Below, in pieces: positions 11,701 through 26,000 of a stretch of DNA of 64,000 bases. The notes below the pieces were generated by a model. It worked only from the letters and a program-made list of their open reading frames with translations. It was not told the origin of the DNA and did no database searches. The position numbers and the translations under genes were made by a program. Origin of the DNA: Lagopus muta (lineage: Eukaryota; Chordata; Aves; Galliformes; Phasianidae); NCBI RefSeq assembly GCF_023343835.1, contig NC_064444.1, forward strand, positions 8,299,219 to 8,363,218, in the 5' to 3' direction. Position 1 is the stretch's first letter. Each line of letters starts with the position of its first letter.

Positions 11701-14700
11701 TTCTCAGGTGTATAAAGCCGACATAAAGAAAATCAACGCTTTAACACTAAGCAGCCAGGCACCGGCACGTTTAAACCAGCTCAATAAGCTGGAAACCAAA
11801 AAGCAGCACAATGTTCTTAGGAAAGAGCCATTTTAGAATGAATTATTGTACATTGTTGAGAGGATGTGACAAGACAGCTTTAATCAGAAACAAGAGAAAT
11901 GCAGAGGAATAATTTACACAAAGAAAGAGCAATAGAAATGCTTGCTCCAAGTTGAACGTTGCACAATTTTCCAACGTGTCACTGAAGGTCGAAGATGTGG
12001 TTCCCATTCTCACTGAACTGGCTGTGTGCCCTTAACTATTCTCACACTGTAAACTCACCGGAGCAAAGGAGGACTGCGTTCTTGCAATTTAGAAGCCGCT
12101 GAGTACATGCAGCGCAGGTAACAATTCTGTCTGTGTGATTACTTTGCTGCCTTGTCTCTCCGGGTTTGTCAGAGCAGGTTAGAGCAATGTTGTCTAATTA
12201 AGAGATCAAAAAAATTGGGAGAAAAAAATCCGAGACTGCTGTTAGTGCTGACCTCAGTCCATCGACAGGAGATGGCAAAGAAATTTAAGTCCTCTGTGCT
12301 TCAAAGGTATCTTTTGAAAGGGATACAGCTTTTCATCTAGCAGCAGTACTTTTCACAGAGATCTGAGAAGGCTTTATCCATTCATGTCAGCACAGCCATT
12401 TGCAGTCCCTGAAATGTAGCAGTAAGTACTGCTAGGGCTACTTTCTTCTAATCATGTTTTGTCTGCTTACCAAATATGCTCCTTTTGCAAAGCAAGCTAA
12501 GCATGCATTAAGCTACAGGCATTGCAAAGAAAAAGATAATTCATCCTCCTCACATTTGGTGGTTACCTTTCTATTTCTCACTGCCTACTGCATTCACACA
12601 TTTACCTTTGGTCTTACACATTGTATAAATGAGAATGTAACAGTAAAACTAGATTCTGCAAGGCAGAGTTGTTTTGTTAGCTGACACTGAGTCAATCTGT
12701 CCTCATTAAATCTAATGTGGCTTCATTACGAATAGGAAGTGCCCAGATCTTGAATCAAAATGAAATTTTTGCACCTGAACAACATCGAAGTTTGAAGAGT
12801 TGGCAAATTGAACAGAATTTTTGCACAGAGCCAGCTAGGGAGGGGGCAGTGGAGGGGACAGGGAAAGGCTTATGACAACACTTGTGACAATACAGACCCC
12901 CTGTGGGGCCAGACCCAGGGGAACAACACCTAAAATGCCCTCAACGTTCACCTGAACAGGAGATGGGGGGCAGCTGAGCCGAATGCTCTCCCTCAAGCTT
13001 GGTGTTAATCACAACTGACAATGCAGAACTGCAGATATTTAGTGCTCCCTGCGCTTAGATTGCTGCAGGTGGGACAGCTGGGATTTGACTGACAACCAGA
13101 AGCAGCCACGTTTCCAGTACCATGGAACAGAATACAACCTATCTTGTATTATTCTTTTATCAGTCATTTTGTTATTTTTTTCTCCCCAGAGAAACTCTCA
13201 ATTTTGTAAGGGATTTTTCATTTTAATTTACGTTGTTCAGTATCTAACCAAGATACTGTAAACAAAAATCATCAAGTTTCCAGCTCAACAGTCAATAATC
13301 ATTTACTTTCCAGCTTTTTCTAACAATCAGATATGCAAGTTATCTGAACAATATATACAAAAACATTTAAAGAGGTATTACAGGGGATCAAGAAGTGCCC
13401 ATTTCTTCTCTGGTGTATAATACAGACTTCTAAGCAAATTCTTCTTAAGCTATTCCATATCACTACTTCCGTCTTGCCTGGAATCCACCTCAACTGCCAC
13501 AAAACAAACACTCTCTAAGATTAGTACAAGACCTTAATCTGATCAACACATCAGTTTAGCTATAGATACATGCATATTTATCAAATTCTTCATGTAGAAG
13601 CTTGGTTTAACTTCTATTTAACATGCAAGCATAGAACAAGATTTGTAACTAATTAACCTAGCCTTATGTGACATAAGCATGAATAGGTAATTTCAGAACA
13701 AGAATTAAGCCAAGTAAGGGGGGAATGCCAGAAAAAAAAACCAACAAATGTTCATTAGAATATTCCATCAAATGTATTTTCATTGAATGGACATTATTTA
13801 TTTTTGTTGCTCATCACACTTGTTTGATTTCTTACTCAAATTGCAAAATGCAAACTTTTAATCAGTACAGTACTGTCTGCATCTTGACTTGATTTTTTTT
13901 AACAATTACTTCCAATCTGCAAAAGAAACTACACTATATGTATCAGGTGTCTTATAAATCAGTTTGAGTACCAAAATTTCTTAGTTAAATGTCTATAGTG
14001 CCCTGCAGATTATGAGTTATTTGCTGAAATAACTCAATACAAAAAATGAATAATGTTGGCAGAAAAAAATATCATTCGCTGCAAGAAAATTTAAGAGCGT
14101 CACGAGAAGCTTAACTATTTCAATAAGCCATTCCCCTGCTAACTTTAAGGAACACTTACAGTCCTTGCTTAAATTAAAAAAAAAAGTTTGAATTATTGCT
14201 AAGAGAGTGCAGCAGGGCCCTGCCACCAAAAGTCTGTACATGCTGCCAACCAAGGGCATTCTGAAATGCTGTGATGAACTAAGCCACAGATCCAAGAGCT
14301 GCAGAATGGGGAACTCACACAGTACCACAGAGGAACAGACTGCCCTATCAAGACCTGCATACTAAATACCCCTCAGAAGGACAGGGCACAGTGCTCAGTG
14401 TGCAGTGTTACCCCTACTAAAACAAGAAATTTTGAGAGGTTCCACAGATGAAGCTGAAGCCGTGCTGTGCAAGAGGTTCTTTGTCTCAGCCTGACATACG
14501 AAGGGCAGCCCCAAGCTGCACCAAGCTGCTCATAAAGGAACATTTACCTCACCATGGAGGCTAGACAAGTATTGACAATCCACTAATGAGAGATTAAAGG
14601 AAGGGAAACCAGCTCAAAATCCGTTAACATGAAGACAGGTCCACCGAGTGGAAGGGTTGGCTCAAGCTTCAGCCAAAATATGCATTCATTTCAAAGACTC

Positions 14701-16881
14701 AGCCTAATGCAAAGAGGTATTATTAAAAATATGCCCAATGGACATCTTAATCTTCTCATAAGTGCTTTCTGTATTGATGGTCAAGCTTTCAAACAAGGTC
14801 TGAACTGTGAAACACATAGAGAGTAGCCACTTACTTCAAGGGAGAGTTTGCAGAACAGATCCTCAGGAACAGCCATGCTAACACCACTGCCCCTGAGCCC
14901 CTACACCCATCCCAGTACCCTCAGTACAGATTGAAGCCAGCAGTGCCCCTGCCTGCGCTGCAGTTAGCAGTGACATCCTCAGTGCAGGCTGGCAGCATCC
15001 TGACGACTCAAGCTTGGGGCACAGCAGGCCCTGAACTTCACGTTACTGAAAACAGGGCCACTGCTAAGAAGGAGTTACCACAAAGGTCAGTAGATCTCTT
15101 TACAAACAAAATTCATTTCAAGATCAGTATGCTTTAATTGAGATTTGACATTTGAACTAAAAATGTGTTCTGCAGGTCTGTAAATGTATCAGTTGCAGTG
15201 AAACAAATAGCAGCTCAAGTGGGCAGTGTTGTCCTCAGTTTCACCAGCTAACCTCATCACAGCAATCATCCATGAGATCCCACAGGACCACAGCAGCGAG
15301 AGGAAATGGCAGATGAAACACTACCATCTGTTTTTACTGAAGTACAGACCGTACCAGCTGACGTTAGCCAAATGGTTTTCCTTTGGTTACCACATTTTGT
15401 AACTTTATGAACAAAAGACAGAGCACGGCAGCATCAAATTCAGTGCCTGCCAGTTCCACTTGTAGAGTATTTGAGAAATACAAACAAAACAAAGAAAAAT
15501 CAATAAATCTCACTCATTTTTTCTAAAAATAAAGGCAAAGTAAACACATAGAAGAGAAAGAAATCGCTGATTCAAAAACTTCCATATAAATCCCTAAAAC
15601 TGCACAAGCCATAGCTCAGCTATTAAATAGAAGCTTCAAAGGCAGCCTATTTAGTCCTTTCCTAGACATTCATAAAGGAAGGAACATTCCGCAGGTCATG
15701 CACAACTGTAAAGAGAGCAACATTTCATGGTAAATAAAATCTTTTTACTAATAATGCTGCTGCACCACAGGGTAACACTGATCACCTAATTACCAAAGTG
15801 TAATTTTGACAATCTCAACAAATCATGCCAAAGATATTAATTTGATCTAATATCTAACAACATACGTGATTTCAACTTCTCTGTCACAATTAACTTTTAC
15901 TTTTGATGTATGTACTGACAACTCCTAAAAGCTAATGGGAAGTCATTTATGTGGAAGTTAATGTCTGATCATTGAAGCGTTTAAGTTCCATGACAGTGCT
16001 TTACCTTGCAAAGGGAAAATTTAGTGGAAAAATGAATCAGCTTTTCTACATGAAATGAACTCAATCCGATAACCAGACCTAAAGTTTGCTAATATTAACT
16101 TACAATGTAAAAAAAAGGGTTTTTCCTGAAAGTAATTTTATGAATTATCTTTTGTATGTGCTAAAATCTAAGAATAACGGATAAATGAGCTTTATTTGTG
16201 CCTCCACGCATTTTCAGACACAAGGAATTGATGCAATAAACAAGCCCTCTGAGGAAGATAATTTGCTACACTGAACCTTGAATAGATTGAAATTTTCATA
16301 TGAATCATTTTTTCCATCAACAAAAAAAAAGTTTTATTTTAAATCAATAGTTTCTATATGAAGATATTGACTACAGCGTATTTTGTGTCAGGTCACGTCA
16401 AAACACTGCATTTCAGTTTGTCAAACTTTAACGTTTCACTTCAAGTTGAGTTAACATAAACTTTGATCTGGCTCAGCCCTGGTGCTGCTTCCCAGGGCAG
16501 CTCTCTCCCACGAGCTACAAGCAGTAGCCTAACTAAATTTTCTGAAATGCACAAAGGGGCATCTTTGCTACTGAATGTTCTCTTCAGATGAACTGTGTAG
16601 CTCAAGAGAGTGCTGAGTTTTATGATAGCTTTAAAAACTTGCATTTTTTATTTATTCAATTTTTAAGTGCTTTTTACAGCTGCCGAATCATCTGGTTGAA
16701 GCTGTTTTGTGTTGTGGAAGGTTTTGTGCCTGGTATTTCGAAGGCAGATTGAAAGAAATACAGAAAGTAATCAAACTTTCCTCCAGAAGGAAATTCAGTT
16801 TGCTCTTCCATGCACGCTTCCTCTGATGAATGCGATTCTGTTGTTATTTACATGGTTCTCGTGCTCTGTATTACTCCCTAG

Positions 16882-17082
16882 GCTCAGAAGAAGATGAAGA
16901 AGCTTATTCTGCTTTTCTCACTGTTCTTGGCTCCAGCATTCTGTTATAAAGAAAACCAGAAAACAAAACAAAACTTTTCTTCAAACAATACCAGTCATAA
17001 ACGACTTAAGAGAGACTGGATATGGAACCGAATGCATATCAGAGAAGAGATTGATTCACCATTACCACATCACGTTGGCAAG
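16882..17082 (+). CDS. CDH5: CDH5 first coding exon: signal peptide, propeptide, start of EC1
   Basis: Coding begins at ATG 16894 and encodes residues 1-63; bases 16882-16893 are 5'UTR. A lysine pair is followed by a hydrophobic core ([14 protein letters not shown]), a typical signal peptide. Residues 18-40 form a short basic propeptide with N-x-S/T sequons at N27, N31 and N32, closed by KRLKR. The mature start DWIWN matches mammalian VE-cadherin exactly at the two adhesive tryptophans. The exon ends in phase 0 at AAG|GTAAAC. This ATG is the first in a good reading frame after the acceptor. Confidence 0.95.
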
Positions 17083-20000
17083 GTAAACAGCAGTCTTTTA
17101 GCAGTGGATGATTGGAAATGCAGAGAGCAAATGAGTGTCCTGAGAACTATTACCTGTTTGCAGCTTAGTAGAATTAACGGGGAAAAATCAGGAAATAGAA
17201 ATGGGACTGACGTACTAACATCATAATCCTAAAATGGGTACAGAGTGAATCAAGAACAGCATCAAAGGAATTCCAATTCTTTTGAAGAATATAGATAAAT
17301 TTTAGAGAATAGCAAGCATGGAGCATCTGCAGTGAAGAAACAACTGCATTGCATGCAGGTGCAGATTTAGGAAGAAGTTCTGGCAGATGATGTACGTCAA
17401 TGTTTTTCTGGTAGCTCTTTCAAAAACCTGGGAGATCAGCTAATAAAAACATACGTATCAAAGAACACATAGCTTACATCCCTCAGCACGGACACAAAAG
17501 TAAAGTGCTGTTTAGGAGTACTGTTACACAATCAAAAAATTTGTTTCACAAACTGAAGGAAAACAATTTTTGAAAGTAATAACAAGCATTGACCTGACTG
17601 CAAACTCATTTTCTTCGGGGCAGTGCTCATAAAATCCTGTGATTAACTGCACATCACCCAGACAAAGTTCTCCCAGTCTAGTCTTTCAAACTGAACTACT
17701 TTGACACTTCTCAGATAAATGCAGTTCTACAGTTTCCTTCCATGTACAACAATCAGCATCTGTCAAGGCTGTTATGGTAAAGTGAAACAGACCTTTCTGG
17801 ATCAGTGCTGCTCACTGGCAGAAAGCACGAGAGAGAAAAGAGGCCACCGGGTACTCAGCTACTGCAGGATATCTGTGTTTCATTTCAGACCAATTCAGCA
17901 GCGGATTAAGGAGAACACTTTTATTCCTGGTGCTGTCCTAAATAAGAGTTATTCACGTTGTACTGCGCTCTGTTGTCTTTCAAAAGTGGAATGCATCTGA
18001 TTACTTTTGCAATGTCTGTGTTCGCTGCATTGCATTTACAGGATTGAACACTCAATAAGTGCTTTTAAAAGGCCACAGCATCAGCATGGCCAAACGGAGT
18101 GACAACTGCAGGAATATGCTGATAAGTCTGGATTTTATCTTTGATGATCTTGGAGGCTTCCTTTTGCATGTTTATCCTTAGATTTTAGGCAATCTTGGAA
18201 GCTGTACCTTTCACACCAAGTAAGTTAAGTAAAAATTAAGAAAGGAAGCACAGGCTGTACTATCTTTGAGACAAGAGTGAGATTCTTTCTCCTGCTACAT
18301 CTCCCGACTCGCAAGCTGTTGTTCAGCAGCACCAGCAGTTAGAAGCATGATTAAGTGTGTGGAACGAGGAAAGAGAGTTTTAATAGCACACTTCAAAACA
18401 GAAAACATAAATGAAAGAATGTTCAACAGTAAATGACAACTACAGGGTAAATCAAATCCCAAATACCAAACAGCTGCAATTTATGATAACGCCAGTAACA
18501 AAAGACTAGAAAATCTTGGTCAAACCCAACAATTATTGATAAATAGCTTGCTGAAACAAGAATGCTGATATAGTGCACAGAAAATTGTGGTTTAAACTTT
18601 CTAGCAGTGTTCTTAGAGGAGTGTAGATAGGTAAGAATCATCAAATTAAGTCCAGATTAAAAAAATAATAATGGACAAAATCATTTGGGATTGGATTAAA
18701 TTACATATAAAAACAGATTCACGTTTATTCCTTTTACCCCACCCTTTTTTTCATAGAATACAATCTTAAATTTGAAACTGTGGGGTGAAAACTTAATCTC
18801 ATTGTCATAACCATGAGTCTAAAGACCGGCTATGAAGAAATGGCATGTGACTAAACACAAGAAAGCTGACAGTTATGGCAGGAATTCTGCTAAGTGGCAA
18901 ACAATGGAGAAAAATGCTAAACATTGTTTGTCAGTAGCTGCAAATAAAGATTTGTTTCTGTAAATCTGTGAAATCCAAGCAAAATTCCACTTGGAATTCA
19001 GCTAAATTCCAAAGATTATTTGCAAACAAGTGTAGCTCAAACAAAGTAGTGGTTCCTATATTTCTGACACAATGAGGCTGATGATTTTTATCTGTAACTG
19101 CACAAACAATTTATATCTTCAGGAAATGTGACTCATAACCTCAAAATAAAACCTTCCTGATATATAAGCAAGCAGGTTTCAGTCTGGATGAAGTTTCATC
19201 CTATAACTCTGGATGGCTGTGGCTGCATGCTGGTTTGTCCAGTAATATGCCAGCTGCCATCAAAATTCCCAACAGTTTCAAACTGAGTCTGAATAAGAGG
19301 TCAAGTTTGTGTGTATCTTCTGGTAGAAACTGTTTTGCATTCAGAAGCCACAGCTCACTTTTTTCTCTTTGAATTATACTTTCTAGCTCACATCGAGCGT
19401 AGGGAACAAGAATGCTATGTATATTATTGAAGGTGAATCTGCCAACACCATCTTTAAAGTGCAAGGGTACGACGGCGACATATACGCTTTTGAGAGGCTG
19501 GACAGAGAAAAGAAGGCAGAGTATGAGCTGACAGCGCACATTATTGACAGAAGAAACAACCGATCACTGGAACCACCATCTAAATTTATTATCAAGGTTT
19601 ATGATATTAATGACAACGCTCCCATTTTTGTACAAAAGGTATTCAATGGATCTGTCCCAGAAATGTCACGATTAGGTAAGGTTCTTCCATTACTCACTTT
19701 CCATCCTTTCCTTGGCTGAAAAGCAAAATTTATACTAAATGTGCTGTTTGATAATCCTTTTCTAGGAACCTCAGTTACCAAAGTGACAGCTGAAGATGCT
19801 GATGACCCAACAGTTGCAGGTCATGCCACAGTTACCTACCAAATCATTAAAGGAAATGAATATTTCACAGTTGATGACTCTGGTAGGTCAGATATGCAAG
19901 TATCAAATGTTGACCTGATGCTTATAAGAAAATTCAATTTTAAGCTATTTTCTTTCTGGACAGAGGAGATATAAAGCCAAAAATTTACTTTCAACTGTAA

Positions 20001-23000
20001 TTTGGAAAGATTTTTCATTCACACTAACACAGTGTCACTGTCTACATCTGAAAATGAGCCAATAAAGAGTCAGGATTTTAGGTATCATGAGGTAAATGAC
20101 AAGATCAGGTCAGGCAGCTCCTACTGATTAAAAGACCAAGTAGGAGTTGTCTATGTTTTCAGTTTAGCACGGATATCATTCCTTTGACCAAACAGAAAAA
20201 GAGGAATGCATTACGAAACAGCATTCCTAAAGAATATCTGGCAAAAATTCTTAAAAAAGCAAAGAGTAGATAGTGATTACAAACCAAGAAAATTCCCTAC
20301 AGCTTTCCAGACTTGGCACAGGAAACTTCTCAAGTCAGCATACACCTGGAGCAAGTCAGCACATACAAACAATGCATTTTATTAGGCTAATTTTGAAAGT
20401 TTATTTCTGGTGTCTAGTCAATAACTCAAACCTTTGCTTGCCTAAACTTTTTTTGTTTAAAGTTCATCCAGATATAAAAATAAACTCATCATGTCTTGTA
20501 AGCTGGTTCTCTGGAGCAACTAAAGCAGATAAAGAGGTGATCAGACATACACTCCAGATGCTGTAGTGACCAAGCCTAGACATTATCAGCTGGTTTCTGA
20601 GCAGAAAAGATAAGTTTAAAGAAATGTACTGTACAAAATCTCCCAAATGCTTTATTATAGAGAAAAATTTCTAATAGTTTTGCCTTAGAAAAATGTAACT
20701 GTAAGACTGCAACTTGAAGCTGAATGTGTGGCATAAGGTAAAAACTTGCTTTCAAAATCAAGAGATGTGGAAACATTACAAAATCTAATCATATTCAATA
20801 TTATTTTTTTAAGGCGTCATTTCCACAGCCAGAGCTGATTTGGACAGAGAGAATCAATCAACATATGAAATTATTGTTAAAGCAAAAGATGCTCTCGGGC
20901 TTACGGGGGAGTCAAGCACAGCTACAGTCATTATCAGGTTAACAGACATCAATGACAACTTCCCAGTATTCAAACACCGTAAGTAAAGGATCATTTGGAA
21001 ATCAAGAAATGACACGAAAAAAAGAAATTTACATGAGGTGTCACGATTCAATTGTTCTTTAAAGTGAACAAAAGTAGCTCACGTATTCAGACGGCTTTCT
21101 GCATTCAGCACTTCCTCCATTTACTGGTTGGAGCGTATCTAGAGCAGAAAGTAAAAATCAGTATTGACTTTGGTAACTTTATGAAGAAACCTGACAATTT
21201 CTAGAAGTATGTAACAAAAAATTGCAGCGCTGTCTGTAGAGATCAATAACACTGAATTCTCAATTATTCTGTGTATGTCTGTCTATAAAATAAGAAAAAA
21301 TTGTATGTAAGTTCCAAGTTCCATGTGCACCGTCATTATGACCTGTTTGTTGATTTTTTTTTAAACAGCATCATTTCATTTTAAAGTTCCTGAAAACGTT
21401 TCAGTAGGAGGAGAAGTTGGCCGAGTCGAAGTTGAAGATATTGATGAACCACAACACAGACATACAAAATACAGTTTTGTCAGAGGAGATTACAGGGACA
21501 CCTTTGAAATTGTAGCAAATCCATTCACCAATGAAGGGATCATTAGACCAAAGAAGGTACTTCTCCCAGTAACAAAGAAAGATACCATTTTGTTTTGCCA
21601 TGTTTAACAAGTGTTTGATTGAGTGTGGAACTGGCAGCAAGAAAACATGGAAATGCATGAAAGCCACAGCACAAAAGGTATTCAACCTGAAAACCTCATT
21701 CTGTAAGCCCTGTGAGGAGAGCAGGTGATTTACCAGCCCATTTCACTTGCCAAAACTGGGAAAATCTGCGATTGCTGCAGAGTGCAATGGGGATTATGCC
21801 AGATGTGCAGGCTACATGCTTCAGGCTCCCCCCAAATTCTAGATATTTGATGCTTCAAATAGTCTGTGAAAGCAAGAGTTGAGCTGACCGAGTCAAAGAA
21901 TCTTTCCCTTCTGCAGCCAAAGAAAAACCAAAACGGGAATGTGAACACACACACACACCTCTATTACGGTTTGCTCTTTGTTTTTTAACTCTCAAACCTA
22001 CTCAATTTTTACCAAGGAACATTCCTGCACTATGCAGAGCACTTCCAAGCCAAAAGTTCATTGATTTCATTGATTTATGGTGAAAGAAAAGGACAGAGGA
22101 CTATAAATTACTGTAAGTAATATTCAGATTGACGTGAACGTGTGTTTTTTTTTTTTAACTTCCAAGCATCTACATGTAGCTATCAGTACTAGAAATACTA
22201 TTAAGAAGGGAAATTTCTATATAGAAAAAAAGCAACAAATATCCTGAGACTTGTAAATGACCAACTGTACGCCAACAGCTTTCCATCATCAAAAACAAGC
22301 CCACCCTTACCTCAGGGCCTGAGGCATGTGATGCTAACAGGCTGTGCCAAAGAGCAGCACAGCAGCAGAGATCTCACACACACACTACCTGAGGCAGAGA
22401 CAGCCTTCACCAGGCAGTGGGCAGTTTGCCTCAGTATCTCACAACACGCTTCAGGCACAGATGTACAGCAGAATTTTAGATACTCAGTCAGGTGAGATGC
22501 AATTTCAACTGAGAAATAAGCACTGTCATTTCCATGTACAATGTCCACTCAAACAAAAATACAGTCAGCATGATTAACTACAGCACGTTTCACAGTGCGT
22601 TTTTATAATCTTGGGGGATAGGGAACGGGGATCCAAGCTTTGAAACACATGATAGCAGATAGCATGAATCTGTTCAAAACCTGAGGTACAGCCACTCCAT
22701 TTATGAAAGAGAAGGTCAGCTTGGATATGCTTTCCAGAGTCTAGTCAAAGTGCAATCTGCTAGTATTTTCCAACAAACGTGACAGCACAGAGCTTTAATT
22801 TGCATTTTACCCAGCCATCACCAAAGAAGAATGTCTATGTTTGTCTTTCTTCTAGCCCTTGGACTTCGAGAAAGTAGCAGAGTACAGGTTTGACATCGAA
22901 GCAACAGATCACAACGTTAACCCTGCCTACTACAAACCTGGTGGCTCCAAGAGCATTTCAACAATTACCATTGAAGTTACCGATATAGATGAGCCTCCTG

Positions 23001-26000
23001 TCTTCACCAAACTACCATATGAATTCAAAGTACAGGAGAATGATCGTGAAATAAAAACACTTGGCTCTGCTTGGGCATATGACCCCGACGCAGCTAAACG
23101 GAAGATCAGGTAACACAACACCAGCTTTAGTGGTTCTGTTGTTAAGTAGAGAATTTGCTAACGATTCCAAGAATTTGACAAAGTATTGAGACACTGACCT
23201 TATTTTTCAGACATTTGCAAGCAAAAGAAAAATCCAATCTGACTTTTCAGCCACTGCAGCTATGGATGCAGACAACAACCAACAAACACGAACACGTTAC
23301 TTATGAACATAAACTCACTAATAAAACATCTGTACATTTATGGGAAAATACACAATCCTGGATATCTTTACATGGTTATAATAATCTGCTGTTAAATTTT
23401 TTATTGTAACAACTTTCTTGAGTATGTGCTTTGTAAGGAAAAGAAAATAGACTTCTTAAACAGTGAAAGCCAATAATCTGGGAACCTCGCAGACGGATAC
23501 GTTGTGCTCTCACAGCTTGAATAACTTTAGGGAAATGTTCTGAGGCTCCCTGGTCATGATATCAACGTAATTTTTTATACAACCACTCTCTGGCCTTTTC
23601 CTACGAAGAACTGAAGTGAAGCGTAATATTGTAACTCTTGTAGTGATGCATCTCTTTTTAAACAAAACAGATTTGTTCGACGAAAAGCTAGTCCTAATGG
23701 AGACTATGTGAGAGTATCTGATACTGGAATTATTCAGCTTCCTAAGCCCCTAGATAGAGAATTCAGCTCCTCATACAACATCACTGTGGCAGCCCAGGAA
23801 ATCCTGGAGGATGGTAAGTGCTATCATTTCTTTACTTGAAAGAAATCAGTGGGTGATTTTACAGCTGGACTGCGCCTTATCAGGAAGGAAACCACAACCT
23901 GACAGCTTCTTTCCACTAAGCTAAGAATGAAATGGATGCTTGCAGGGTTTGCACAGCAATCTTCAAATCAGATGAGTACCTACAAATAGATCAAACACTT
24001 TTAAGACTTGGCCCCTTGCTATCACAGAAATGCTTTCAGCTTGTCTAAAGGAATGACAGAGGCATGAGGAGAGGAAGAAGCTTGGGGAACAGGCAGGAAC
24101 CTGTGTTTGGAGCAGAAGTATGCCAGCCTATTTTCGCACTCACACAGAGCTACAAAACGTGCCCAGCAAGCTCCCCAGACATTTATGCACGGCTCCACTG
24201 GGTTTAGGAAGAGGGGTGGGCTGGGGCAGTTCCCAGTTAGATTGGAAGAGGTCGGACTCTTCTGCAAAGTGAAGGATATTAATAATACTGGGCACTCTGC
24301 GCCTGTGGCCTTAGGGCCAGAGAACAAGGGACTGCACAGTCACAGAAAATGAAGAATATGGGAGCCATAATGAATCGTCATTTTCTTCTTCATAGCTCTT
24401 CGTGGTTTAGCCCACCATGAGAGTTTTGAGAAAAACATCTGAGTCTGTCAAAGGAAAAGCTTAAATGAGTGATGGAGCTAGGAGTTCCTCATTTTTGGCA
24501 TGTGAGAGTCACAGAGGTGGGCGCAATCCGTGGCAAGGGCTTTACAGCACCAAGACTCCAGCCAGTGCATTGCCATTGCTGTCATTTCAGGCCGTCTTTC
24601 TGACCAAGAATCACACGCACACGTTCACGTCATCGTCACTGATGAAAACGATAACGCTCCAGAACTCGTTTATCCTGAGGAACCCAGAGTGTGTGAAAAT
24701 GCTGCGCCAGGCAAGGTAAGGCAGGAGGAAGGGTCCTCCTTAAGTACAGATGGGCTGGCTGCACAGTTCCCCTCCCTATGGGCTTTTAAGCCGTACATTA
24801 TGTATGCTTCTAAGCATGTACAGTATGAACTCTGGGCATTACCAACTAGACTGCAAAGTAAAGCAACCTCACATAGCAAAAGTTAGTAATTCCAAGAAAC
24901 CAGAAGTTAATAAGAGAAGCACTGCTAATTGTGACATTACTGTAGCATCTATTGATGAGAGCACCTGCATGCACTACTAGCAATAATACTTGCAGGCTTA
25001 GATGTTTGACCTCAGATACAAGTAAATACTTGTATAGCCTATATGCATAATGTTTGATTAATTAAGAGATTTTTTCACAGACTGGAATCTGATGAAATCA
25101 TCTGTTAGAACATGCAAGGTATTATTTCATCTTTAGCGTAATTTTTAAATTACCTTTGGGACATAATCACACACATTTTTTATACTTCATACATCTAATG
25201 TATCTCAGATTGAGAGTTCAAAACATTGTGTCATTGAGGAATGGCAGTCTCAATGGCATTCAGTGAATGAGCCTCATTTTTTTAAATGTTAAATACTTGA
25301 GAGAGTGTTTATTTAGGTAACTAAATATTTAAATAAATAAGCATTTAGGTAACTAGAATATTTCAGTAACTAAATGAACATTCAATAACATACATCTGAG
25401 CATAAGACTTTTTCATGCTTTAATGACACAAGATTTCATCTTTTGTTTCCTATCTCTGAATGAAAGAGAAAAACAACTCATTTTGGAGAGCTATGTGGAA
25501 ACTACTTGCCCTGTAAGAACTGGAAGAGAAACTTCTCAAGATATCTTTGCTCTGCCCTTTGCTGAAAGGTTATACTGGATACACAGCTCAGCACTAACTT
25601 ATATACTGCAAGCGTTTTTATCACACAATGTACACTGCAATTTATGACTTCTCCCATCTTACCTTTATAGGTAATCATCAGGATTTCAGCTACTGACAAG
25701 GATGAAACATCACCTAGAGGTTTCTTCAGATACTCCCTAACCTCAGAAGATAGCAACTTCTCCTTGATTGAGAACTACGGTAGTGTATCCCTGAAATGCA
25801 TTTTCTCAGACAGCTACAGCGAGACAGCAGCTCAAGGGGGAGGAAGGCTGTAGCACAGGTCTACAATTGGGCCACAAGAGCTAAGCAGATATTTTGAAAG
25901 GCTTAACCCACTGAAAGCAATGTTGTCACCCAAGCTTCTCAGGACTCCCCAAAGGCTTGCTCTATCAAAGGCAAAGGTGTATCAAATGACTTATAATCTA

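Larger units (their letters stand above)
1..16881. other. Noncoding sequence upstream of the CDH5 start codon (likely intron 1 plus 5' flank)
   Basis: This is unique AT-rich sequence. The longest open frames on either strand are roughly 60-140 codons, have no recognisable domain and are what chance would give. In mammals CDH5 has a noncoding first exon followed by an intron of many kilobases, so part of this stretch is probably intron 1. I could not identify exon 1 with certainty; a candidate donor and ETS-like cluster lie at 961-1228. It also holds a CR1 tail (about 9125-9361) and a 98-bp tandem duplication (about 11527-11695). The rest shows nothing I can name. Confidence 0.6.

Noticed and set aside
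11395-11715. 106-codon frame crossing the tandem duplication
   Set aside because: The period of 98 is not a multiple of three, so the two copies are read in different frames, which argues against coding.
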